From: a virus
Length of the DNA: 46,187 nt
Direction: 5' to 3' (one strand)
Virus record (IMG/VR): IMGVR_UViG_3300034106_003513
Location: 1 to 46,187 of that record
This document shows positions 36,460-45,000 of this stretch, piece by piece. Under the pieces are notes generated by a model. That model made no database searches. It was not told where the DNA came from and worked only from the letters and a program-made list of their open reading frames with translations. The stretch's first letter is position 1, and each line of letters starts with the position of its first letter. The position numbers were made by a program, and so were the translations under genes.

Positions 36460-38342
36460 TTGACACGTCCCCCGAGAAGCTGATGGAGCGCGTGCGTGCT
36501 TGCGAGCGCGTGCGTGACCAAGTGCTGTCCAAGTTCGACGAGCACGTGCGCGCGTACCACTCGGGCGCGTACGAGGGCCGCACGGACGGCATGGCTGAGA
36601 ACCACGTGTTCGAGTACGTGGCGCAGCGCATTGGGCAGGTGGCGTTCCAGAACCCTGTGGTGCGCATCACGACCAACGCTGGCGAGCAGGCCAAGATCCA
36701 GTCGCGCGGCGTGCAGCACGCGCTGAATCGCTGGTGCCGAGACACGTCGTTCCATCGTCTGGCCGAGAAGCTGGCGGTGGACTCGTTCTTCGCGTTCGGC
36801 GCGACGATCACCAAGCCTGAGCCGGTGCCGGGCTGGGAAGAGGCCGAGGACCCGATCTACTGGCCGACCGTGGCGCGCTTGGACCAGCGCTGCTTTGGCT
36901 TCGACTCGGAGGCGCGCTCGTTCGAGGAGGCGCGCTACGTGTTCCACAAGGTCGCCGAGGAGAAGAAGGCGCTGCTGGAGCGAGCCGAGGCTGACGCCAA
37001 GCTGCCCAAGGACGAGCGCGAGGGCTGGGACGTGGAGGTCATCAAATCGATGACCGAGACGCAAGACTACGGCATCGACGAGACGCGGCGCGACAACGTC
37101 ACGCTCAAGGTGTGCTACTACGAGGTGTGGGTGCCGGGCATCCACATCGACGAGGACAAGAAGCCCGAGGACGGCTATCACGGCGCGCTGTTCACGATCG
37201 CGTGCGACAGCTCGGGCAAGGGTATGTCGCCGCGCAAGCCGCGTGACTTCTGGGGTCCGCGCTGGGGTCCGTACACGCTCTACGGCATCTACACGGTTCC
37301 CAACCGCCCGTGGCCGCTGGCTCCGGTGCAGGCTGCGTGGCGTCAGATCGACGACAGCAACCGACACTCCGAGGTCATTGACCGATCGGCTGCGAACTAC
37401 AAGCGCATGATCGTGGTAGACGAGTCGGACCGTCGCTTCGCCAAAAAGGTGAAGGACGGCAAGCACGACTACGTGTACACCAAGTCGAATCTCACGCGCG
37501 ACACGGTGCAGCAGCTTGAGATTGGCGGCGTCACGGAAGAGATGCTGCTGGTCAAGCAGATCATGAAGGAGCGTGCCGACCGGATGCTCGGCATGAGCGA
37601 CGCCGAGAAGGGCATGACCACGGGCGCGGCGACGGCGACAGAGAACGCCATCGCGTCCGCGTCGTCCAATGTGCGGACCTCGTGGCAGACGAAGAAGTTC
37701 TGGGACGCTTGCGAGCGGAACCTTCAGACCGTGGCGTGGTACCTCACAACCGAGGACACGGTCATGCAGCTTGGCGACGACGCCAAGGAGGACTTCGGCC
37801 CCGACACGCTGTACGTGGGCAAGATCACCAAGGAGGCGTGGCCGCGTCAGCGTCGCGTACTCCAACGCATGATGCCCGGCGCGGACCTGCCTACAACGCC
37901 GCCCGAGGACTGGCTTCAGGACAACGGCAAGGGCGTGGACGACTACGAGGTGTCGATCGAGGTCGGCTCGATGGCGCGCAAGGACGAGATGGCTGAGGCC
38001 GCTGAGGCTGACTCGTTCTTGACCACGATCCTGTCGGTCGGCCAAGCGATGGTCGCCATGCCGCACGTCAAGTGGAGCGAGCTGATGGAGGAGTACGGGC
38101 ACCGTCGCGGTTACCCCGAGCTGCCGTCGTACTTCGACTTCCAGATGCTCGCCGGTGTGCAGCAGCTCAGCCTCCAGTCAATGGCTGGCGGTGAGCAAGG
38201 TGGTGGAGGCGAGGCCAAGGAGGCAGTCCACAACGCGCCCCGCATGGAGCGGACGCAGGCCAAGGCGATGCCGGACAGCCGCTCTAAGCAAGCGTCCTTG
38301 CCGGGTCAAGTCTCGGGTGCTAGAACCAAGGCGGGCAAATGA
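36456..38342 (+). CDS. Portal protein
   Basis: A 628-residue protein from ATG 36456 (ATGA overlap with the terminase). Its helices and acidic regions match podovirus-type portal proteins: DDSNRHSEVIDRSAANYKR, then a MSDAEKGMTTGAATATENAI segment like the AGATATE region of other portals, and a helical C-terminal tail with a Gly-rich patch (MAGGEQGGGGEAKEA). It would form the twelve-subunit ring through which DNA enters and leaves. Function inferred from gene order and layout. Confidence 0.9.
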   Translation: MIDTSPEKLMERVRACERVRDQVLSKFDEHVRAYHSGAYEGRTDGMAENHVFEYVAQRIGQVAFQNPVVRITTNAGEQAKIQSRGVQHALNRWCRDTSFHRLAEKLAVDSFFAFGATITKPEPVPGWEEAEDPIYWPTVARLDQRCFGFDSEARSFEEARYVFHKVAEEKKALLERAEADAKLPKDEREGWDVEVIKSMTETQDYGIDETRRDNVTLKVCYYEVWVPGIHIDEDKKPEDGYHGALFTIACDSSGKGMSPRKPRDFWGPRWGPYTLYGIYTVPNRPWPLAPVQAAWRQIDDSNRHSEVIDRSAANYKRMIVVDESDRRFAKKVKDGKHDYVYTKSNLTRDTVQQLEIGGVTEEMLLVKQIMKERADRMLGMSDAEKGMTTGAATATENAIASASSNVRTSWQTKKFWDACERNLQTVAWYLTTEDTVMQLGDDAKEDFGPDTLYVGKITKEAWPRQRRVLQRMMPGADLPTTPPEDWLQDNGKGVDDYEVSIEVGSMARKDEMAEAAEADSFLTTILSVGQAMVAMPHVKWSELMEEYGHRRGYPELPSYFDFQMLAGVQQLSLQSMAGGEQGGGGEAKEAVHNAPRMERTQAKAMPDSRSKQASLPGQVSGARTKAGK

Positions 38343-38650
38343 TTTACGAGTACCGCAACGCGACTGGCAAGACGATTGAGCGGCACGCGCTGATGGCTGA
38401 CGCGCCGCCTGTTGGGCATGAAATTGTCGTAGACGGCGAGGTGTATCGCCGCATCCCGTCAGTGCCGGGTGTCGCAACCGGGTCGCCTCTGCGCGGCACG
38501 GTCAGCTACACGATGGACCCGCGCGACGCCAAAAAGCTGGGCGCGCGTGTGAACAAGGACGGGTACGTCTGCTTCGAGGGCCGCCGCGAGCAGGACGAGT
38601 TTGTTTCCAAGACCCAAGACACGGAGAACCCTGTCGTCAATGTCCGCTGA
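38339..38650 (+). CDS. FmdB-like small protein lacking its zinc cysteines
   Basis: A 103-residue protein (ATGA overlap). The start MIYEYRNATGKTIERHALMA followed by DAPPVGHEIVVDGEVYRRI matches the outline of FmdB-type zinc ribbons common in phage head regions (MxxYEYxCxxCxxxxExxxxxxDxP), but the two N-terminal cysteine positions are absent. The C-terminus is charged and helical. It lies between portal and scaffold genes and might be an assembly factor. Confidence 0.6.
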   Translation: MIYEYRNATGKTIERHALMADAPPVGHEIVVDGEVYRRIPSVPGVATGSPLRGTVSYTMDPRDAKKLGARVNKDGYVCFEGRREQDEFVSKTQDTENPVVNVR

Positions 38651-39572
38651 AGTCGCCACGCCGCAACTCGATCAGATGCTCGCCGCGCTCGTACCCGCTG
38701 CTGAGCCCGCACCCGCCGTCGAAGAAGCTCCCGTCGAGACTCCCGCTGAGGAGGCTCCGGTCGAAGCTCCGGCTCAAGAAGAAGAGAAGAAAACCGAGAC
38801 GCCTACGTTGTCGTCGGAAGAGAAGAACGCCTTTGAACGGGCGCGTACCGCTCTCCGACGCGACGGCGTCCCGGTGAACGTCATCGACAGTCTGGACCGC
38901 GACAAGCTGCTCCGTTGGGGCAGCGGTCGTGCCAAGGCCCAGTCTGACGCTGACGATGCGTACCGGCAGCTTGGAGAATTGCGCAAAGAGAGAGAGACCT
39001 GGGCAGCGAAAGCTACCGAGCCCACCAAGGAGTCAGCGGCCTCAGAGCCCGCCGAACAACCCTTGGACCTCGACAGCCTGGGTAAGACCCTCTCCGACGA
39101 GCTTGGAAGCCAAGAAGTGGCCGGTCGTGTGACGAGTGTCCTGAAGTCTCTAGAAAGCCGCGCCGCCGCAAAGGCTTCCGCATTGGAGTCTCGACTGAAA
39201 GAACAGGTCGAGATCAACCAGCGGTTGTCCGCGTCGGTCCTGCGAATCGAGATGGATGGCGCACGTCAGCGGCTTGGGGAGCGTTTCCCTGAGCTGCGGG
39301 ACGAGAAGGACTTTGCCAAGGTCACCGAGAAGATGATGAAGCTGGCTCCGTCCGGCGCTTACGACAACGTGAGCGACCTGATGTACGAGGCTTCCGTCCT
39401 CACTTTTGGGGCTGCGGCGGTCGATGCGTCCAAAGACCAATCCAAGTCTCGTGATCGCAGAAACGGCTTGCCGACCAAGCCGCAGGGATCTACGCCGCGC
39501 GCCTCCAAGGGCAAAGAGGAGCGGGCGATGGACTTCCTTGCGGAGCTTGAGAAGAAGCACGGGCTTGCGTAG
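38640..39572 (+). CDS. Scaffolding protein
   Basis: A 310-residue protein from ATG 38640, overlapping the previous gene by 11 bases. It is Ala/Pro/Glu-rich at the N-terminus (AAEPAPAVEEAPVETPAEEA), then long charged helices (ERARTALRRDGVPVNVIDSL, RAAAKASALESRLKEQVEIN) and a Lys/Arg-rich C-terminus (SKGKEERAMDFLAELEKKHG). This composition and place directly before the capsid gene are typical of phage scaffolds, which guide capsid assembly and then leave. No protease motif was seen. Confidence 0.8.
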   Translation: MSAEVATPQLDQMLAALVPAAEPAPAVEEAPVETPAEEAPVEAPAQEEEKKTETPTLSSEEKNAFERARTALRRDGVPVNVIDSLDRDKLLRWGSGRAKAQSDADDAYRQLGELRKERETWAAKATEPTKESAASEPAEQPLDLDSLGKTLSDELGSQEVAGRVTSVLKSLESRAAAKASALESRLKEQVEINQRLSASVLRIEMDGARQRLGERFPELRDEKDFAKVTEKMMKLAPSGAYDNVSDLMYEASVLTFGAAAVDASKDQSKSRDRRNGLPTKPQGSTPRASKGKEERAMDFLAELEKKHGLA

Positions 39573-39581
39573 CGACCGCAG

Positions 39582-39599
39582 CGCGGACGGTGATCCGCG
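39582..39599 (+). other. Small hairpin upstream of the capsid gene
   Basis: CGCGGA (39582-39587) and TCCGCG (39594-39599) form a perfect six-base stem with a six-base loop in the 42-base gap before the capsid gene, between the scaffold stop and the AAGGAA ribosome site. It could aid mRNA stability or processing and so favour capsid expression. A six-base stem is common by chance in high-GC DNA. Confidence 0.3.
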
Positions 39600-39614
39600 A
39601 CAAGGAATCGAAAC

Positions 39615-40814
39615 ATGGGCTCTGTCATTTCCGTGTTCGATGACTTCATGGAAAGCACGGAAAGTGCTTACCTGACCTCGCCCAACGAGGTCATCAACGA
39701 AGTCGTCCGAAACACCTACGCCTTGGGCTACATGCTCAAGAGCGGCGACCAAGCGATCACTCTCCAGAGCGGAAAGTCGATCAAGTGGCTCTCGCAGATG
39801 GTCGATGCGCAGACCGCGCACTTCTATCTGCCGGACGACAACGAGACTCCGTCGCAGCCGCAGACGATGACCGACTTCGAGGTCGGTTGGCGTTTCTTCC
39901 GCGACAACATGGCGTGGAACAACGAGACGATCACGCTGAACGCGTCGGGTATGGACCCGAACGGTCGGCGCACTCAGATCGTTGGTCTCAAGCGCCAGCT
40001 CGAACAGGCGATGTGGACCTCCAAGTTCAACAAGATGGAGGACGCGCTGTTCTCGACGCCGAACCAAGCCGACATGGAGACGGCTGGCACGGCGAAGGTT
40101 CCGTACTCCCTCGGGGTGTGGAACAACGAGCTGACCAACACGATCCCCTACACGGGGCTCGGCTCCACGACTGCTTGGGGCACCGTCGCTGGCAAGAATC
40201 CCGCGTCGTTCTCTCGCTTCCGCAACCAGCGCGCGACCTACAACGGTGCGTCTACTGGCGCGGTGGTCGGCTCGACGGCTCCGCACTTGTTCACGGCGTT
40301 CCGGCGCATGTTGAACCAGACGGGCTTCGATCGTCTGCCGGAGAAGCCGGAGTACAGTCAAAAGAAGTCGATGCCGACGCGCATTCTGACCTCGCTGTCC
40401 TACGGCACGGTCCAGTACGAGTTCGCTCTCCAGAGCAACAACGACTGGCTCCGTTACGCGGGCGGCCAAGACCCCGCGTACCCGAACCCGACGTTCCAAG
40501 GCATCCCGATCGAGGGCATCGCTGCTCTCGACACGGCGGTGATGTACCCGACCGGTTCCGGTGGCATTTACGCCGCCGAAAACGACACGGCGGGCACGAC
40601 CAACGCTGGTCCGCGCTACCACTTCTTGAACTTCGAGTACCTGAAGCCGGTCTTCCACACTGAGATGTATCTGTACCGCCACCCGGTCATGACGCATCCC
40701 AACCAGCCTTCCACGCACGTCATGTACGTGGACACCTACTACAACATCGTCTGCACGAGCCGCCAACGCCAAGGCATCGTGTACCCGGCGACCGCCGACT
40801 CGGTCTTCATCTGA
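39615..40814 (+). CDS. Major capsid protein
   Basis: A 399-residue protein with a good ribosome site (AAGGAATCGAAAC). It has an N-terminal helix (SVFDDFMESTESAYLTSPNE), a Trp-rich middle (FEVGWRFFRDNMAWNNETIT) and a C-terminal run of strands ending YNIVCTSRQRQGIVYPATAD. Position after the scaffold and before a decoration protein and adaptor gives the assignment. It would form the icosahedral shell with the HK97-like fold. No cleaved N-terminal delta domain is obvious. Confidence 0.85.
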   Translation: MGSVISVFDDFMESTESAYLTSPNEVINEVVRNTYALGYMLKSGDQAITLQSGKSIKWLSQMVDAQTAHFYLPDDNETPSQPQTMTDFEVGWRFFRDNMAWNNETITLNASGMDPNGRRTQIVGLKRQLEQAMWTSKFNKMEDALFSTPNQADMETAGTAKVPYSLGVWNNELTNTIPYTGLGSTTAWGTVAGKNPASFSRFRNQRATYNGASTGAVVGSTAPHLFTAFRRMLNQTGFDRLPEKPEYSQKKSMPTRILTSLSYGTVQYEFALQSNNDWLRYAGGQDPAYPNPTFQGIPIEGIAALDTAVMYPTGSGGIYAAENDTAGTTNAGPRYHFLNFEYLKPVFHTEMYLYRHPVMTHPNQPSTHVMYVDTYYNIVCTSRQRQGIVYPATADSVFI

Positions 40815-40831
40815 TCCAAGGAGTCTGAACC

Positions 40832-41377
40832 ATGATCACTTCTCCCATCGGCGGGCCGGGCATCGGCTACTTCCCGCCGAACATCGACGTTGTGGTGTAC
40901 AACCGCAGCACTGCTACGGCTCCTGGGGTCGCGTTCGCCATCGGCGACGTTGTGCAGCTCGACCTCACGGATGTTGGCCAAACCGCTGGCGCTTCGACCA
41001 CCGGGGCCACGACTGTCAACACGCCCTACGGCGCGGAAGGTGCGACGGCGTTCTCGAACGCTGTCGAGCCGACCGCCGCTGGCATCAAGGCTGGCATCTT
41101 GGGTGTGTGCTTGGAGCCGATCGCGGTTGGCTCCAAGGGGCGCATTCGTTTGCAGGGGATCGTTGACAGCGTGTTCGTCATCGCGGCATCCGGCAGCGTC
41201 GCTCCTGGCGCTCCGTTGGTGGCGACGACTGCAAAGAACCTCGATCTCGTGCTCGCTGTGAACGAGCGCATCATCGGGATCGCGCTGTCTTCGACTGCGA
41301 CCCCGACGACCCGTACCCTGGGCGGCGCGGTGCTGTTCAACGGCATCACCGGCTTCGGCATGGAAGGCGGCAGCTAA
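40832..41377 (+). CDS. Capsid decoration or head-stabilising protein
   Basis: A 181-residue, Gly/Ala/Thr-rich beta protein (AGASTTGATTVNTPYGAEGA, KGRIRLQGIVDSVFVIAASG, SVAPGAPLVATTAKNLDLVL). It has no helix of note and follows the capsid gene, the usual place for small decoration proteins or head fibres. The strand pattern around GDVVQLDLTDVG and APGAPLVATTA resembles DUF2190-type head proteins. Exact function unknown. Confidence 0.65.
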   Translation: MITSPIGGPGIGYFPPNIDVVVYNRSTATAPGVAFAIGDVVQLDLTDVGQTAGASTTGATTVNTPYGAEGATAFSNAVEPTAAGIKAGILGVCLEPIAVGSKGRIRLQGIVDSVFVIAASGSVAPGAPLVATTAKNLDLVLAVNERIIGIALSSTATPTTRTLGGAVLFNGITGFGMEGGS

Positions 41378-41379
41378 TC

Positions 41380-42090
41380 ATGACGCTCACCGTTCAACGC
41401 ATCGGGCAGTTCTTGCGCCGCCGCTTGGACGGTGAGCCGTCGATGGACACGCTGTCGCTCTGCAATCTCGCGGGGCGACAGCTTTTCACCATGCACACGT
41501 GGGAGTGGGCCGTCGCGCCCAAGACCACGATCACGATCAACTCCGGCAAGAGCGAGGTCGAATTGCCGAAGGACTTTGGCCGCATGGTCAAGGTCGAGAC
41601 CTCTGGGTCGCTGCTCAACGCGCTGGTGCTGACGACGCCGTCGCATCTGCTTGAGTTGGAGACCTCGATCATCAGCATGAACAACGTCGGCTACTGGGCC
41701 GCCGTGGTGTGGAAGAAGCCGACCGATGGATGCCCGATGCGGCCCGTGCTGCGCGTGTACCCGCAGATCGGCACGTCGGACTCGCTCAACCTGTACTACT
41801 ACTCGGCGTGGGTTGAGATCACGGACGAGAACGAGACCATCAGCGTCCCGCCGTTCATTGAGCCCTTGCTGCTGGAACTGTGCTTCGCGTTCGCGCAGGG
41901 CTACGACGAGCACGACATCGCGGACCTTAACGACCGCTTGGCTCGCGTGCAGCAGTCGCCGGTGTTCCAGACGGCGGTGATGCAGGACGCCTCGGTGCAG
42001 GACGAGCTTGGAGAGATCCGAGGCGGGGTTACGGACAGCAATCGGATGTGGCAATCGGCTACGATCATCGGCGGCCCGTATCAGGTCTAG
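41380..42090 (+). CDS. Head-tail adaptor, P22 gp4-like
   Basis: A 236-residue protein two bases after the previous stop. It has helices near the N-terminus (IGQFLRRRLDGEPSMDTLSL) and a middle beta region (TITINSGKSEVELPKDFGRM, SLNLYYYSAWVEITDENETI) and resembles the tail accessory factor/adaptor family (P22 gp4-like) that fits beneath the portal in podoviruses. Its C-terminus has a helix (LNDRLARVQQSPVFQTAVMQ). Placed just before the LamG-bearing tail protein it would join head and tail. Sequence similarity is judged by layout only. Confidence 0.7.
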   Translation: MTLTVQRIGQFLRRRLDGEPSMDTLSLCNLAGRQLFTMHTWEWAVAPKTTITINSGKSEVELPKDFGRMVKVETSGSLLNALVLTTPSHLLELETSIISMNNVGYWAAVVWKKPTDGCPMRPVLRVYPQIGTSDSLNLYYYSAWVEITDENETISVPPFIEPLLLELCFAFAQGYDEHDIADLNDRLARVQQSPVFQTAVMQDASVQDELGEIRGGVTDSNRMWQSATIIGGPYQV

Positions 42091-42093
42091 CCC

Positions 42094-45000
42094 ATGCCCG
42101 ACGTACCGCTCCCCTACCCGATCGGCGGCCTGAGCGACAACTTCGCGCACGACGCTCAGCCGCCTCGGACGACCCGCGACGCGCAGAACGAGCGCTCGGT
42201 CGATCCCAAGAGCAACCGCATCCGTGGCGGGCAGCGAGCGGGCTTCTCGCGCTTCTCGGAGACCGCGCTTGCGGCTGGAGCGGTGCGGTCTGCGGTGCAG
42301 GTCACGTTCGACGCGCGCCAGACCGACTACACCAACGCGACGACGAGCGCGGTAGGGGACCTGTCGGAGTGGACGGCTGCGCTCAACAGCGGCGAGGGCG
42401 TGCCGGCCATCGTCCACGACTCTCAGGGCAACAAGTACGCGATCGACGGCAAGGCCACGATCGTCAAACTCAATCGCGACGGCGTGCGCGTGTACACGTT
42501 CACGCTCCCGGTCCGCGACGAGGCGCAAAAGGTGCGCGCGTTGGCGATCGACGTGGGCGACAACCTGTACGTCGGCGTCAGCGAAGGCGGCGACCAGAGC
42601 AAGGCGTGGCTGCGCCGGTACGCTCCCGACACGGACAAGAACCTCGTGCTCCAGTGGGAGATCGTCACGGGTGAGTTCGTCGAGCAACTGGTCCTGCGCG
42701 ACGACAAGCTGTACGCGGCGGTGAACGACACGTCGCGCAAGCGTTCGTCGTGGATTCAGTACGAGAACCTGTCGCTTGGCTCGGGTGCGACGGTGGCGTT
42801 CCGGCGCGACGGCATCCCGTATCCGTTGAACGACCTCGACGTGAACTTTCGCGGCGAAGTGCTGACGGCGAGCGGTCCGCGCAGTCCGCTGGCGAACCCG
42901 CTCGACAAGCGCTACTACGACCCGACGCTTCCCGACCACACGGCGGTGTTTGATGCGCAACGCTGGGATCCGACGCAGCTACCTGAGTGGGACCGACGCA
43001 AATGGGCTTGGTTCGTAGCCGAGGATCTGGAGTCGGAGGACGGCAGCGACGTAGAGGTGTGGCCGGACACAAGGGGTCGCGGTCTGTGCGTGTTCGAGCG
43101 CGATGTCTCGACGCCTTCGGGTGCGACTGCGTTCGTTGCGCCCAAGTACCGCTCACGCGGCCTGGGTGGAAAGCCTGCGGTGCAGTTCTCGGGGAGCTAC
43201 AACCGCATGGTGAGCCCGCCGAGCGTCAACGACAGCGCGGGCGTGAACGACATCCAGCCGACCCTGTTCCCCAACCGTCGCGGTCACCTGATCGTGATGG
43301 TGGTCCAGTTCGGCGCTGACGCGACGCAGCAGGGCCAGCTTTGGTCGCAATCGAACAGTGCGTGGTCGAGCGGCATCAACGCGGCGTACATCAACTGTCG
43401 GTCGAACACAGGGCTCACGGGTGCGGCGGGCGCGATCTCGGTGCGGCATGACGTGCGGTCGAGCGTGGCGGGAGAGACCACGGCTCCGATCTCAACCGGC
43501 ACGTCTCCCAACTACGTCAGCGGCTTCGTCGCATCGGCCCCGCAAGCGGCGATCGTGACGCTGCTGGTTGACGCCAACACCTGCTCGGACGGCTTCAACG
43601 CCTCGTACTTCCGCGTCAACGGCGCGACGGTGTCGAAGTGGCTGGACAAGGGCCAGTTCACGGCAACGGGCAACCGGACGATCCTCGGCTCGCTCACGAA
43701 CGGCACCTTTGGGCCTTCGGTGTCGATCTCGGAGTTCATCGTCCTGCGCCAGTACACGGACCCCGAGGACGGTCTGGAGAAGGTCGCAACCGTCCCCGAC
43801 GTGAACAGCACGATCGACTACGGGACTGCCGACAGCGCAAACGTGGGCGACCACGACGACACGGTGAGCGACACCGAGGTCGAGCGCATTGAGGGCTTCC
43901 TCGCGTGGAAGTACGGCATCTCGCATCTGCTCGACGACGGCGGGCGGTCTGGCACCACGCTTCCCTCGGGCTCGGAGATCCTGTGGACGGGCAGCGCCTT
44001 CACTCAGCCGCGCGCGTTGAACCTCCCCGACCCGACTGCTGACTCGGCTGCGGATGCGTCGCTGGCGGTCCCTGCGGCGCTTGCTACGGGCGGTGCTGAC
44101 GTGGACACGACCGGCGTGTCGTTCAACGCCTGGGTGCGCGTGGACACGCCTGGGGCCTTCCCAAGCAGCTTCACGTCCCGTCGCATCGCGCGCTGGGTGG
44201 CGAGCAACCGTGGCTTCGAGGTCACGCTCAAGCACAAGTCGGAGCTGCTGTTCATCGTCGGCCCCGGCACTCAGACGCGGCGCACGACGTTGGAAGTCGA
44301 TGTCGCGGTCTACAACGGCACCTCGGGCACGACGTACACCTCGTCGGATCTGAAGGTGGACGTGCTCAACACGCCTGCCAACGAGAGCGCCGCGCGCCAG
44401 TTGTGGGTCATGGTCACGATGGCCTACCGCAAGTCGGGCAGCAACGGCGAGCTGCGCATCTACATCAACGGGACCAACCAGTACAACGGCGTCATCCCGA
44501 CCGTGATGCAGTCGCCCGGCAACAGCCAGGCGTTCACGCTTGGTGGCTCCGCGTCGGCGTCGGGGCTGCCGATGCAGATCGACGAGGTCGAGTTCCTGCG
44601 GACATTCCTCCAGCCCGCCAACGTCACGCCTCGCTTCGCCAACGGTCAGGGTGCGTTCCAGACTCCGAACGACACCACGATCGGCCTGTGGCATTTCGAC
44701 GAGACCGTCGCTCCGCTGGGCACAAGCACGGACGCCTCGACCAACGCCAACACGGTCACGCTTGCGGGCAACGCAGAGGTGCCTGCTGGCGTCAACGGTC
44801 GCGTCCAGCCCATCGGTGGCGGTCCGGTCTCGCGCGTGCTGCATCCGTTCACGTCGCGCGGCACGGCGTCAGGCTCGACCTTCGCGCCGCCCAATCCCAA
44901 CGGGCGCGACGCTGACACGCTTGACCGCGACCTGCTCTCGAACCAGCCGATCACGGCCAAGTGGTCGCCTCCGCGTGGAGCCGTGCGCTGGGTCGCTGCG

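Noticed and set aside
36330-38102. 590-residue minus-strand open frame opposite the portal gene
   Set aside because: Composition (Arg, Leu, Val, His) reflects the complement of high-GC coding sequence. The + strand encodes the terminase end and the portal with good motifs.
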